Below are positions 1 through 11,630 of a DNA stretch of 64,000 nucleotides, piece after piece. This DNA comes from Davidsoniella eucalypti (Eukaryota; Ascomycota; Sordariomycetes; Microascales; Ceratocystidaceae). Positions within the stretch are counted from its first letter, which is position 1. Each line of letters opens with the position of its first letter. The position numbers and the translations under genes were made by a program. Where the stretch lies: positions 92,697 to 156,696 of the forward strand of contig RMBW01000074.1 of assembly GCA_004009845.1 (NCBI GenBank). The letters are read 5' to 3'. The notes under the pieces are model-generated. The model did no database searches. It was not told the origin of the DNA and saw only the letters and a list, made by a program, of their open reading frames with translations.

Positions 1-78
1 GATCTATATCATCACCAAACACCACACTATATTGCTTACCGCCCTCTCTCTACCTATTGTGGCCTTTTAGAGTCCATC

Positions 79-1960
79 ATGAGCGTCTTTTTGGCCACTC
101 CTCTCACCTCTTCATCCATCCAGCAGCTACAACCATCAGCATCACCTAATGTCGCCGCCAAAGGCATCGTAGCGCGTGCCATTGCGCTCAAGGCCGTTCC
201 ACCACTACTCCGGCCTATGCTCCGGGCCTTTCTCCTTGGCTACATCTCGTCCGTCGGTCCACAGATCTTCAGTTCAATCTTCAAAGCCGTAGCCCGGGCC
301 CGCAAACAACGCCGGGACAGCCCATGTACGAAGCCCAGCGGTCCGTCTTCGGCGTTGTCCGAGGAAACCGCGTCTCTGTTAAAGCGCACTACGGACCAGC
401 TGAAGAGGACTAAGAGAGAGCTTCAGGATGCCAGGTCAGGCGACGAGAATGCGCCGCCACAGCCGCCAACAGATCTCAAAATGCTTGTTGAGCAGTTGAA
501 ACATACCGCACTCACAGGCCTGAACCCACGAGATTTTGCTGCGTTCTGTGCTGTGGTTATTGGCGGCAGCACATTGCTTGAGGTAAGTCTCGTATGGCTC
601 TGACATGTAGGCAAACACTCACTCACTATATCTTAGGCGCCAGTGACAGCAGCTCTGCGGCGGCTCACCAAGAATCTATCAGACTTGGTCATTGTCCGGT
701 AAGTTTGCGTGTATACTTTAGCCCAGCTACCAACTCTAATTCTCTTGCCTCACTAGGACTTCACGCTGGCTGGCCACCTTCATCGCTGCGTATGCTGGGC
801 TACGGCTTCTGCGTTCTAAGAAATCAAAGACTGCCGAGCCCAGCATTACACAGTCGTCGTCATACTCAGCCTTCAGTGGTCATACTCTAGACCTAACCCT
901 CTTTGCAGCTACACGTGCTGTCGACGTCGTAGTCGGAGAGCTCTGGGCCCGCCACAAATCTCGCCGGGAATATGCCGGCCGATGGACCAAGGTACACACG
1001 TCCTTTTATATATATATACATACCATAGCTATCTACTTCACAACTAACTAACACATACACCAGTTCGAGAGCTGTATTTCCAACCTCGCCGATCCCGCTG
1101 TCTTTGCTGCTTCGTCTGCCGCCATCATGTGGAACTGGCTCTACGCGCCCGACCGCCTACCACCAGCCTACAGCCATTGGATCACATCGGCCGCCAACAT
1201 CGACTCCCGGCTCATCGAAGCCCTCCGACGCTGCCATTTCGGCTGGCTAATCTACGGCGAAGAAACCGGCCAGGCACCCCTCCTTCAAAGCATGTGTGCC
1301 GAATACGCCTGGCCCCCGGCCTGGGGCGATCCAGCCATCACCGCGCCTTTTCCCTGTACCATGGTACACATGGGCCGCGGCGGCTCCTCTTGTGAACTCC
1401 ACGCTGCCCATCGCTTTGCTACTACTTGGGCCTGGATGATGGCGTCGTATGCTCCGCTGATGCTCGCTGTTAAGTTGATACGTCCGCATGCCTCGCGTCA
1501 TCATGCAACTCGCGCCGCTCGCAAGGCCGTCGTCTCGGCTGCCCGCTCTAGCGCCCTAGTTTCTGCCTTCACCGCCTTGTTCTACTACGGCGTGTGTCTT
1601 ATGCGCACCCGAGTCGGCCCTCGTGTACTTGGCAGAGACCCTGAGGCCTGCACCCGCATCGACGGTGGGTTATGTGTTGCTAGCGGCTGTGGTCTATGCG
1701 GATGGAGCATTCTATTGGAAAACGCTGCGAAACGCAAGGACTTGGCCTTATTTGTAGCTCCAAAGGCGTTAGGCACTCTACTGCCACGTAGTGATCTTCG
1801 GGATAAGACCACAGGCTCTAGTAGTAATGAAAGCCAGGGCTGGACGGAAGCTGCTGTTTTTGCCACAAGCACGGCGGTTGTAATGACCTGTGTCGTCGAG
1901 AATAAATCTCGTGTTCGGGGAATGCTAGGCCGCGTGTTGGCCAAGATTCTAGAGAAATAG
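79..1960 (+). CDS. PMP52: PMP52/TMEM135-like peroxisomal membrane protein, 4 exons
   Basis: I read four exons, 79-582, 637-698, 757-991 and 1064-1960, giving 565 residues. All junctions are GT-AG and the frame closes exactly. The protein has several hydrophobic stretches: an early one around PPLLRPMLRAFLLGYISSVG, one in exon 3 (WLATFIAAYAGLRLL) and one in exon 4 (TTWAWMMASYAPLMLAVKLI). Exon 4 holds the Cys/His-rich signature I associate with the TMEM135 family: PCTMVHMG, then SCELHAAHRF, and later GLCVASGCGLCGW. In fungi the family member is PMP52, a peroxisomal membrane protein linked to peroxisome and lipid homeostasis. That role is family knowledge, not seen here. The start is the first ATG of the open frame. 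The next gene, an F-box-like gene, lies tail to tail. The gene is real with high confidence; the family name is moderately sure. Confidence 0.82.
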
Positions 1961-2454
1961 ACAAAGACGGGTAGGGTAGGTCAACTCTTTTTTCGCTTTT
2001 TTTTAGTTTGGTACTTTACAAGTTTCTCAGTCTTGAATCGTTACATGTTCGTCCTGTATTGTTCTTTTTATTTCTTCACATCTTAGGCTTTACATCAAGT
2101 CTGTACTGTATATTCATAAATCACATCATTTGTATAACAAATATTATATAGTTATGCATACATATTATACTAAAGCAAGAAAATCTATATGGAAATTAGG
2201 CATGATGACAAAGAAAAAAACAATAGCTGGATGCTTATACCGGGGAACTGGGAATCCAAGATATACAAAGCATCGATCGAATATAGTCAAAAGGAAAAAA
2301 AAGAAGAAAAAAAAGAAGAAAAAAAAACTTATCAATGAGCTGACTTCGCGAACATGAAAATGCCTCACTCCAATCGAGGCTGACACTCATTTCACACTCA
2401 TGTAACATAGTCACAACCGTACTTGATCTTTCACTCTCTGTGTCGACTTACCTC
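1961..2454. other. Tail-to-tail intergenic region with A-rich tandem repeat
   Basis: This is the 3' flank shared by two convergent genes. It contains an A-rich imperfect tandem near 2294-2327 (runs of eight A separated by GAAG). I see no gene; the short ORFs across it are low-complexity translations. Confidence 0.6.
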
Positions 2455-3807
2455 TTACCAATCTTCTTCCTCTTGAAACGCCACATCGCGCGGATCCGCT
2501 CCGCCCCAGCACCGCTGCCACTCTGCCCGCATCGGCTTCAACAAGTTTGTCTGCTCTAGACGCATCTTGTCCCAAAACACCCATCCCCAGATCTTGAGTA
2601 GGTATGGGACACGCCATGACGCCACGTTGCTGTACGTACTACGCCACATCTGCGTCCATGCTAGCGGTGGCATCTCCGGGTCCCCGTCTCCACGGAACGG
2701 AAACGCTGCCCTCCGTGCACTCAGTTCATCACGACGCTGTGCGCTTGTGGGCCGTGGTACAGTGCGGAAGTGTTCTGGGCAAATACCCGTGAAGAGGCTC
2801 TGATTTCCGGATGGTGCATGGCGTAGGTTCGTGGCGAGGCGCAGGGCCATGTTGGTGGGTTCTTTAATATCATAGAGCATAGTGCGTAAAAACACCAGAC
2901 CACGTAGAATGAAACCTTCACGGAACGAATGTTCTTCTTCGTCGGTGACTGCAGCTATCGATGGAGTCTGAGCTGGCCATGAATTGCTTGAAAAGACATC
3001 TCGCGCTGAACTGATGGCGTCACGATATATCACACCGGCAAATGCATGAACCGTGAGAATCTCGGCAACTTCCCACGGCTCGAGAAGATCTAGGAAGAGA
3101 GAAACAAGCTCACGATACTCCACAAGACGAGGCTCAGGGCCAGCCATAAGACACAAGATTTGAAAGCGATACACGGCGCGTGTGGTGCGTACAGCTTCGG
3201 ATTTTGAGAGACACACGCCGGAGTTCCGTATAGATATCGGTTTTCCTGACCTGTATGCGCCAATAGTAGTAAATGCATCACTACCAGGCGCAGTAGCAGT
3301 GATAGTGGGGGTGCCATATTCAATACTACTTCGGGGCATGCGGGCTATAGACCAGGCAACACATCGATCTTGGACCGGGGCTGCATAGTTCCGGAAGAAC
3401 GACAGCATGTAGCTACTCTCGGCAATGGAGAGCCGTGTGTTTCTCGGCAGGCAGCTGCCATCAGCCCGCATCAAGGCATAGCCTCGTAGAATGCTATGTA
3501 TAGCAGCCACACGGGACTCCATTGAGACGCAATGTGACGGCTTGAGCATCTGCAGTTGGTAGACCGTGTAGACATCAACTAGCACACTGTCAAAGTATGA
3601 TTGCAGATACTGTTGTAGGAAAAAGCGGCGATTGCACGAGTAGGCAGCGTGCAGGACCGGCGAAGCCCAAACAGCTGAGCGCCGGGCGGTGTGGGGTAAC
3701 AAGGAGATAATTAAGAACAGGATTTCGGGAGGAAGCAGCTCTAGACGGCTCGGCTGGAGGCCGGACGGCGATGACAATGGCGATGCTAGGAACGGCATGG
3801 CTGACAT
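2455..3807 (-). CDS. F-box-like protein of unknown target
   Basis: This is a single-exon gene of 450 residues. Residues about 20-70 (LELLPPEILFLIISLLPHT, then ASPVLHAAY) have the pattern of a degenerate F-box: Leu-Pro-Pro-Glu-Ile-Leu start and Leu-rich helices. F-box proteins are substrate adaptors of SCF ubiquitin ligases that bind Skp1. The rest has no repeat (LRR, WD40) that I recognise. The C-terminus (WGWVFWDKMRLEQ) is the kind of Trp-rich ending common in ascomycete F-box-like proteins of unknown function. The stop TAA overlaps a GGTAAGAG string that looks like a splice donor, but I found no convincing branch site and acceptor downstream, so I keep the stop. The gene is convergent with the PMP52-like gene. 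Confidence 0.68.
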   Translation of the reverse strand: MSAMPFLASPLSSPSGLQPSRLELLPPEILFLIISLLPHTARRSAVWASPVLHAAYSCNRRFFLQQYLQSYFDSVLVDVYTVYQLQMLKPSHCVSMESRVAAIHSILRGYALMRADGSCLPRNTRLSIAESSYMLSFFRNYAAPVQDRCVAWSIARMPRSSIEYGTPTITATAPGSDAFTTIGAYRSGKPISIRNSGVCLSKSEAVRTTRAVYRFQILCLMAGPEPRLVEYRELVSLFLDLLEPWEVAEILTVHAFAGVIYRDAISSARDVFSSNSWPAQTPSIAAVTDEEEHSFREGFILRGLVFLRTMLYDIKEPTNMALRLATNLRHAPSGNQSLFTGICPEHFRTVPRPTSAQRRDELSARRAAFPFRGDGDPEMPPLAWTQMWRSTYSNVASWRVPYLLKIWGWVFWDKMRLEQTNLLKPMRAEWQRCWGGADPRDVAFQEEEDW

Positions 3808-5834
3808 CTTGAGACTCCTAAGCTTTCTCGGTGCTTAAAACAGAGCGGGAATTAGAGCCCACAGAAATGGTAAAGAGAAGAGATAGAAGCAAAGTTTGCA
3901 GCAGTGACAGCACAATATCAAGAAAACAGGAACAATGCCTAAAAACAGGTAAACGGGATCCCGTGCTGTTAGGCGGATTTCAGGCTTCAAAGCAGATTCT
4001 GGGCGAAGCCACAAAATGAATGTGTCGAATGCACATGCAAGGCTGTCGTCATGTGCCAAATGGGCAGCAAGCGAGGCTGATATGACAATTGTAGTTATCA
4101 ATATCAACCCCAAATAAACACTCTCGTGATGTCGTCAAAATACAACGCGGGGCGCAGATATAATCGGGATCAAAGACGAAATGACTCTCGTCTACGTAGG
4201 CCTGATGACGGCTTATTATTGTTGTATAATCAACAAATGTGGCCAGGCAGATAAAGAGGTGAAGAAGGGAAATGTTGTGTGCTTTTGTTTATCTTTGGTC
4301 GATACAGTATCAAAATAGTTACTTCTCTTCACGTCAGAGACTGGCTAATCACAGCAAAAGACTCGGAAAAAAGGGAGCAAGTGCCGATCACAGGGGAATT
4401 TACCAATGTAGCAGCTTGTTGACTGATGGCATGTTGCGAAATATTCACTCTTTTATGGCTTCACAACTACATCCTGAATGGCTGTTGGGAAAGCCTTTAT
4501 ATACGGCTTCATGTTACGCCATTTGTTTGTTTAAACTACTAGAGTTAAATCAATGCTCCATATTCCTAGGAGGCCTGAAAAGAAGGGGCCAGACTCTAAA
4601 TTTGTCCATGATGATTTATTATCTACGAGACACAAAGGCTCGCTAAAGAATCAAAAGAAGGGAACAGAAATACAGGGCTTTTCTTACAAGAGCAACAATT
4701 GGTCTGCAGTTCCTGATGTGCTGGCCATGCCTTTGGGAATTTCTTCACCTCATCTCCAACCATGCACGGAGATATAAGTGGCCTAACAAACAACGAATGA
4801 TTTGCGGCCAGGTGTTCCTCGTGGAGTTTTGTGTGCATTTAAGCCGTGCTTATAATGTCTTCTAGTATCGTCAATGTCTTTGAACTCCAAGATATAGAGC
4901 CATACATAGGCTAGTTTGACCTCGTAGTTTACTGGCCCTCTTCGAAAGGGGGCATATCTTTATATTGCATGCTATATCTTGAGGGGAAAAGGAGAGACGA
5001 GACTCCTCGGGCAGGCTGGAATATTAACTTGCGAAAAATGGCAATTCAAAAGCCCATGGCGATGGCTGGATCGTCAAGCGACATGGCTTCCATTTTCTAT
5101 TCGTAGTCCAAGTTTGACTTCTGTTTGTTGAGGCTCCTTTTCGGCGCCCTCTCATCCTCTCCTGTGTAATATTCACGTGCTTCCATGTCTCAATTGTTAG
5201 TTGTCCGTGACATTGTAATGGAGGGTGTGATGGGCACGATCCATGCTTCCTTGGCGAATAACAAGAAACAGTTCATGGTGTAAACATACAATCATTTCCC
5301 GGAAAATCCAGCGATCATGTAAGATGTAGGAAGAGTCACCGTTTGGTTTGTGATATCACTAATTGGTTGGTACGATTCACAGCTCCACTGATTGTACTGC
5401 CCTGTTGCCAAAGCGCCCTTGATCAGGCCATTAATATCGTCATGTGAAGTCTTCTGATAGGGTTAATGTATGTACAATACTGACTAGTTAAATTAGAGCT
5501 TGTCGTCGCCACGTCCGCGTACTATATTACACAAGAATAAGTAACTAACAACGACAATTTGTTGGCTATTACCTGAGAGACGCTATAGCTCTTTGATATA
5601 GTAGATAAAAGCCTATGCCGTCGCCTTCGAGGCTGTGAAAGGCAGTTTGTATAGCAGATCTTGTGTGAAATTCTCGTTTATGTAGATCCTCGTTTTTATG
5701 ATAAAAATACACTAGCTACTTATACATCATTCGCATAATCTTTGGTCTATCTCATGATTGAATATCGCCGATCGAGAATAACCCGTCTCCTAAGTTGAAG
5801 CCATAGAATACTACCGTATTTGAAGCGCTGTTAG

Positions 5835-5848
5835 TTGATTGCAATCAA
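5835..5848. repeat. Perfect 14-bp palindrome
   Basis: TTGATTGCAATCAA equals its own reverse complement. It directly follows GTTAG, forming GTTAGTTGATT, a word that recurs beside the larger palindrome at 6596-6632. Confidence 0.6.
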
Positions 5849-6595
5849 GTACAAGCTCTACACCGCTCAAGCATAACCCTTTCTTTCAAGTAACAAATCA
5901 CTATGGGCTTCTCCTTGATTGGCTGCTCCTTCGCTCCAAGGTCCAGAAAAATTGCTACTTCAGGAACACTCCAGGAACGTCCGATCTCGGCCTGACATTC
6001 CAATTCGAATCTTTTTTTCCTTTTCAAAGTGGGATTTTTTCACTGGAGGCTCTTGTAGAGCTTACAAATTGATGTGCCGCTACTCAGAATAAGGGTAAAA
6101 GTACGAGACTTTGAAAGGCGAAATACCGCCGGATCTGTCCGGAGTTCTTGACCGTCGCTTTTCGTTCATTATTCGGATATACTTGTGTAGAATTTTGAAA
6201 TCGAGAAAGCCTGGTATGTTTCAAGGACTATATGTATCTGTAAAATATCACCACATTACACTGTAGCCGAATCAATGGCATTGTTCTCTTCCTAAAACTA
6301 CCCTATACGACACATTATTTCTTATAAGTCGTCAATGCATGCCAACTTGAGAGCATGTTCGTCGCCAAAACATACCCAAAACGCTCTTTCGTAGCTATTC
6401 TTATAGGGAGCTATTACGTGAATGACATTCGCCCTCACCTCTCTTACACTTTGTACCATCTATGCTCCATACTTGATGCTCTGTAACTTGGGGAACCTGT
6501 ATGAGCTTTGCTGGCAACTAATCCCGACTTATACAAATCAGGAAACACTCCAGGAACCGTTGTCATTTCTGATGGGAAGTGAAGTAAAAGGTCTG

Positions 6596-6632
6596 ATAAT
6601 CAGCCGGTAGCCGGCTACCGTTAGTTGATTAT
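6596..6632. repeat. Nested inverted repeat with perfect 16-bp palindromic core
   Basis: The core CGGTAGCCGGCTACCG (6605-6620) is a perfect palindrome, flanked by 7-bp arms ATAATCA (6596-6602) and TGATTAT (6626-6632). It is GC-rich inside AT-rich DNA. It could be a protein-binding site or the end of a degraded mobile element; the sequence alone does not decide. Confidence 0.6.
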
Positions 6633-7008
6633 GACTCTTAACGATAAATTTATACTATGAATGAGTCGACCTTTTTCTACTAGTTGTTCGTCAAAATCAT
6701 GACACTAATTTGTCATAGTGTCTAGTCATTCACTCAATATGCATGGATGACTCAAATGCACACTGATTTCTCGTTAAGCTTCTTGGTTGTATGTAGGCTG
6801 TGTAAGCATGAATGGTACCTTTCTCTTTGTATATTATGATATATGAGATACGAACTACAATGTATTAAAAATGGTAAAATGTGTCAGTTATTTTTATTTA
6901 TAGTTGAGTTGTAAATCAAAATGTTGGACACAACATTGTGCTAAAAATTCCATTGAAAACAGTAGGGTTAGGGTCTAAATAGAGTTATGAATATTTTTTA
7001 AAATAATG

Positions 7009-7344
7009 CAATGCTACCAGCTGGGCAAAACAGGCACAAAAACAGGCACAGCCACTGCAGAGAGGGCAGGGTTGAGAATCATGGAAATCTCTCTTCTTTT
7101 TCCTTTGTTTATTAGTATTCATATTAGTATTTCTTTTCTTTTTGTTTCTGCTTTAAAAGGAGACGCAGATGTTGCTACTGTAAAAGGGATGGATGCCAGT
7201 CTAGTCTGAGCAGTCCCGGATACTAGGAACATAGAAAACTGGTGCCAGAAAACACGGCCTCGCCCGGAGTCGAAAAGGAGCTCTTAGATAAATCTCTAGA
7301 CTATAAATAAAATCATCATCATCATCATCAATGCTACCAGCTGG
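7009..7344 (+). mobile_element. Probable non-LTR retroposition (SINE or truncated LINE) with (ATC)6 tail
   Basis: A 16-bp direct repeat CAATGCTACCAGCTGG occurs at 7009-7024 and 7329-7344. The DNA between them, about 304 bp, ends in ACTATAAATAAA followed by six ATC units (7312-7329) that run straight into the second repeat. Target-site duplication plus a short tandem 3' tail is the footprint of target-primed reverse transcription. No reverse transcriptase is encoded, so the element is either a 5'-truncated LINE or a SINE. The plus strand is the element's sense strand because the tail is at its right end. Confidence 0.65.
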
Positions 7345-8385
7345 CTTGAACACAGTGTTGTCAAAACTTAATCAAAACAGAAGGATCCTCCAGATACCAC
7401 TGATATACTTGCCCAATTCTTTTTCTTCATTCCAAGTGCAAAAAGGAAGAACTAGATTACAAAGAGGGCACAATGTATTTACAAATAGACATGTATACAT
7501 ACTGGTAGTCCCTGCACACTAAGAGTTCTCCTCTAACTGCCTGTTTATATTTTGATTTTGTAACTTTCTCTACCCGATAATGTTTGGGCTAAGATGTATC
7601 CTGACCAAAGTGAAAAAATTGTTATCCCTCTAAGCATTAAGACACACCAAGATAGAAAAGATAGGTAGGTATCTTAACTTACAATCTTATACATAACATG
7701 ACAACCATGCTCTTTGCAGTGTCGGAAAGTGGCTGTAGAAATCTAGAACAACTCTTTTCTTATATGATCCTCCGCCTATCGAGCCGAGTTAAACGTTGTA
7801 CCTCATTTGATCATATTTTCTTGGGTTGACGAAGTGACGTAACCCTCTACTCAATACGCAGACTTAAAAGGAAGACCTAGGAAAGTTTCCCCCTAGGCAA
7901 CTTCCATACTTAAATCCAGCCTAGCCACCCGCCTTTTGGGAGAAGCTCTGGCAACCCCACTTTCAATGCTGCGATTTTGCCTTTTATTTTCATTATTTGG
8001 CTTCTATTTAGAAACCCTAGACAAACAAGAGCCCTGGCTCTGCGGTTTTTTTAAGAATCTTACTGCCGCTTATGAGTGGAACGGTAGTTCCCATGAAACA
8101 ATACAAAATGGAGCTCTAGCGATCTTATTTGAGATGTTGAAGCATTGAGAATTAAACACTAAGTTCAAGGGACTGCAACGATGCAACGATAGATATACCT
8201 AGAAAATTCACAGTAGACAGTGGATTAAAGATAGGAATAACGAGTTGGATTGTGAACTACATGGGTGTAGAATACATATATACGGGTGCTTATGGAAGCT
8301 AAACTGAAGAGAGAACTGAAAAAGGGAGCAAAGCACAGCAGCCTACACAAATAGTTGTAGCGTGTTATTAGCTATCTGGGTGAGC
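7345..8385. other. Gene-free region 3' of the short-chain dehydrogenase
   Basis: AT-rich, with short ORFs only (up to 70 codons). It carries one AAACCCTAG word at 8012-8020. I see no gene. Confidence 0.5.
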
Positions 8386-9333
8386 CTAATGCTGCACATT
8401 GGCGAGGTACGCATCTAACTCCTTCTCCGTCCAATCCCACAGCTTCTTCGCTAGATCCAAGTCGTTCGCGTACGCAGAGCCACCGCCCAAGATACCAACC
8501 GGGGTGTAGTATTCGCCGTTGACCACGTCTTTGGAAGTCGCCGCCCACAGCTGGTTGAGCACGCCCTTTTCGACAGGTGTGAACATGTTGTTGGCTAGTG
8601 TGCTGATTCTATGGATGACCCACGGAGTACCGGTGGTGCCGCTCATTAGATTCGTCCGGACGACACCGGGATGCACGGAAATGGCTTTGAGCTGCGGGTA
8701 GTTGACAGCCAGCTGACGTGCAAAGAGAATATTGGACAGCTTGCTCTGGCCATAACGCGGGTACGGGCCCATGGCATCAGCCGTGGTTTTGAGCGTACCA
8801 AAGTCGATACCTGAGTAGGCGAGGGCGTGGCCGGCAGAGGTCAGGCTGATCACGCGCACATCAGAGTCCTTCTCAGCTGCAGTCTTGATCAGTACTGGGA
8901 TCAACAGCTTGGTCAACAGGGCATGGCCCATGTGGTTTGTGCCAAACTGCAACTCGTAGCCATCAGTAGTTAGGCCGGCTGGTGAAGCCATGATACCGGC
9001 GTTAAGCAGGAGAATATCCAGACGCTGTTCGGCGGCGAGGAATTCGGCAGCAGCTGTGCGCACGCTATCTAAGGAGGCTAGATCTAGCTTGAGAAAGCGC
9101 ACGTTGGCGTCGGGCACAGCAGCTTTGATTTCATCGATAGCAGCGGCGGCCTTGGTGGGGTCGCGAGCAGCCAGGTATACGGCGGCGGGCGAGTGAGCAA
9201 CTAGTTCCAGGATGCTTTGCTTGCCCAGACCGTTGTTTCCGCCAGTGACGAGCACAACTTTACCCTCCAAATACGGGATGTCGGTAGCCGGCGTGAAGGT
9301 AACGCCACCAAAGAGGTTGATTCCGAAAGGCAT
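8386..9333 (-). CDS. Short-chain dehydrogenase/reductase (retinol-dehydrogenase-like)
   Basis: A single exon of 315 residues, starting at the Met at 9333 (MPFGINLFGG). The open frame extends 82 codons upstream, but that part is a Tyr/Phe-rich, non-homologous-looking stretch, so I reject it. Residues about 30-37 are TGGNNGLG, the dinucleotide-binding TGxxxGxG motif; about 111-113 is NAG; the catalytic Tyr and Lys are in YGQSK (about 194-198), with the partner Ser near 166 (ISLTSAG). These define a classical SDR, an NAD(P)-dependent oxidoreductase. The overall layout resembles the fungal WW-domain-oxidoreductase and retinol-dehydrogenase-like group; the substrate cannot be told. No signal peptide or membrane anchor is evident from the chosen start. 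It stands alone between long gaps. Confidence 0.86.
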   Translation of the reverse strand: MPFGINLFGGVTFTPATDIPYLEGKVVLVTGGNNGLGKQSILELVAHSPAAVYLAARDPTKAAAAIDEIKAAVPDANVRFLKLDLASLDSVRTAAAEFLAAEQRLDILLLNAGIMASPAGLTTDGYELQFGTNHMGHALLTKLLIPVLIKTAAEKDSDVRVISLTSAGHALAYSGIDFGTLKTTADAMGPYPRYGQSKLSNILFARQLAVNYPQLKAISVHPGVVRTNLMSGTTGTPWVIHRISTLANNMFTPVEKGVLNQLWAATSKDVVNGEYYTPVGILGGGSAYANDLDLAKKLWDWTEKELDAYLANVQH

Positions 9334-11630
9334 GTTGAACTGTTGATATTGGTATGGGAGAAGTGAAAGCGAGAAGACGACACAGAAGCGTAGCAGGCGG
9401 ATGCAATAGAAAGTAAAGATGTAGGCAGGTTCATAGCACCAGAACAAGGGCGAGTTAATGGCGCTGCGGACTAGGGGGATTGCTTGGCCGTAGCTAGAGC
9501 TTAACCCCAAGGCCCCGGTAGGTTGCTTTTCTTGGGCTTCCATATTCCTAAACGGCCTGTACTTGAGTGGCGGATTCAAGGGTTACCTATAAATTATCAA
9601 TCTGTTATCACGAGGGACGGAATAGACGAGAACAGCGTGTTCGGCTTAACGGGTAATGAATATTATGAAGAAGCAGTATGTTGTTGTTTGGTCATGTCCA
9701 TTATTGAATCTACGAGTATTATTTTGTATGAGGTATACACGATATCATCTTCAAGCAACCATCCGATGTTTCCTTGTTTATCATTACTTGCACTTTTCAA
9801 GGTGGGCGGTCAAGAACAAACAGTGTGTATATTATATATACACGGTCTGTGCATAACTTTCATAAAATACCTGCAGCTGTAGCCAGATGGCAGAGCGCTT
9901 CATAGTTTCTCCGCATTTGACTATTGTACTGAAAGCACACGGGTGGGCAAGGCCAGGAACGAATAAGATGAAGCTGCAGGAGACTGCAGGAGGCTGCAGA
10001 GCTACGGCAACAGTGAAAGGAATAGGAAGAAAGATGCAGAGGGTAATTGTGTGTCCCAAGGGCTGATGGCTATGAAACTCACATTAGTGTGATGAATGTT
10101 TGTAAATACTGAGATGGCGGTACCATTCAATGTCGTATAGGATGAGATCCTTTTTTCCCTTGTTTCCAGTGTTTTTCAGCGGCCAACGGCGCCTCCCCCA
10201 GCTATCTGAACAAAAGTAATCTGATTGGCCAATTGGACTAAATCAGTTTTTTTTCTGCCTTGAACACCAGTTTTTTCTTACAGCCAATGTTTTGCCCACT
10301 GTTTTACAAAGCAAACGAACGCCCTCCCGCGAGATCGGAATTGTTTGTACGCGTGATCTTTACCGAGCTCACCTCACCAATATGTATAAGCAACATGCAC
10401 CAACTTACAGATCTTGAACCGAGTTGCTATCCTTACAAACAGACCGTATACTGCTAATACCAATGTGATGTCCCAGCAGTAGAGTTGTAGACTAGTACGC
10501 CTGGGTTGGCTAGCCACTGAATTTACTGGCGAAAGTCCTGACTAGGACTGGCGGCAACCGCGTAGCCGGGATGCTGCATGTAAATATGTAAAGAATGTTT
10601 ATGGAAAAGAAAAGACGCCTAGGCTCGGGTATGCTGTGATGTGAAGAGTTTAGAACACCGCTAAGCCTGTTTCCACTACTTCTGCTACTGTCGTCTGGTC
10701 TGTTGCCACTCATATATAACACTGAATATATAGAATAAGAAAGCTTCTGAGAGAGTGAGGGATGTGTGCGGAAATCCGAGGGCGAAACGGGCAACGCAAC
10801 AAAGCAGACAGCGCGCCACGCTACATTAAACACTAAACAATGTCCCTGGATAAGAAAATCGGTTGTGAGGCAACTTTGACCCTCCATTGAACCACCAACA
10901 AGACTAACTGTTCAATATTCTGCTTAGTACAGCAGTGAATATCAGTAGAAGCAGGAAAATCCTCGCCTATCCTAACGGGACCTGTCCCTGTATTGTGCAG
11001 CATAATCGACGGAAAATCAGAGGCAGGTGCATGCGGCCGTTCTTACTCTTTGTTCAATTCCGGAAGAAGCTACTCGCAATTCAGACCGGCCCAGTAAAGA
11101 AAGAGCAAAACCCCTAGTTTTTCCCTTATATTTTATTCCGCTGTTTGTTTTCCTTTTTCCACTTTCAACTCAGTCATCACCAGCCCGATCATAAAAAAGT
11201 AAGAGTCATCCAAGTCAACACAGTCATCCATTGATTCATCCATTGATTCATCCATCCCGCTCTTTACCTGTATTTCCGTGGTCCAACAAGTTCGTCAGCC
11301 TTTTATCTCCATTGTCCTCTGTAACATCAACAGCTAGCCTTTCTGTCTCCATTACCGATGTTCGTCACGGACTACGGCCCATGAGTAGAGTGAAAGCCAC
11401 AGGATCATTGCTTGCCCATTGCAAATCTCAAACCCACTCGTTCTCTTCATCGTCTTCCCTCTATTGTTATAGCACACCCCCATTCATCCATTAACCGGTG
11501 TTTCTTTTACGTGAAGACCGTCCAATCTAGAAGATAAACAACTGACATCCTCAAGTCTGCATCCTCGGATACATAAGCCAAAGCAAACAACAGCAGCTCC
11601 CATAAAAACTTTCACAAACAAATCACCACA
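9334..11630. other. Divergent intergenic region upstream of SDR and homocitrate synthase
   Basis: This 2.3 kb region separates two divergent genes. Near 11224-11255 there are 2.7 copies of the 12-bp unit TCATCCATTGAT. At 11203-11209 GAGTCAT differs by one base from the Gcn4/CpcA site (TGACTCA on the other strand), which would suit an amino-acid biosynthetic gene but is weak evidence. ORFs up to 125 codons look non-coding. Confidence 0.45.
11224..11255 (+). repeat. 12-bp tandem repeat, 2.7 copies
   Basis: TCATCCATTGAT occurs twice in tandem and is followed by TCATCCAT, in the region upstream of homocitrate synthase, about 375 bp before its ATG. Confidence 0.6.

Larger units (their letters stand above)
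3808..7008. other. Long gene-free AT-rich region
   Basis: About 3.2 kb upstream of the F-box-like gene holds no supported gene. ORFs are at most 124 codons, not conserved-looking and not joinable by good splice sites. It contains two palindromes (5835-5848, 6596-6632), a repeated pair of words (GTTAGTTGATT and CACTCCAGGAAC) and a telomere-like TAGGGTTAGGG at 6963-6973. Confidence 0.5.

Noticed and set aside
2400..2458. Splicing at the GGTAAGAG over the F-box-like gene stop
   Set aside because: No branch site and acceptor leading to a coding exon could be found downstream.
9334..9579. 82-codon upstream extension of the short-chain dehydrogenase
   Set aside because: The added sequence is Tyr/Phe-rich and unlike SDR N-termini, while the inner Met gives a normal start.
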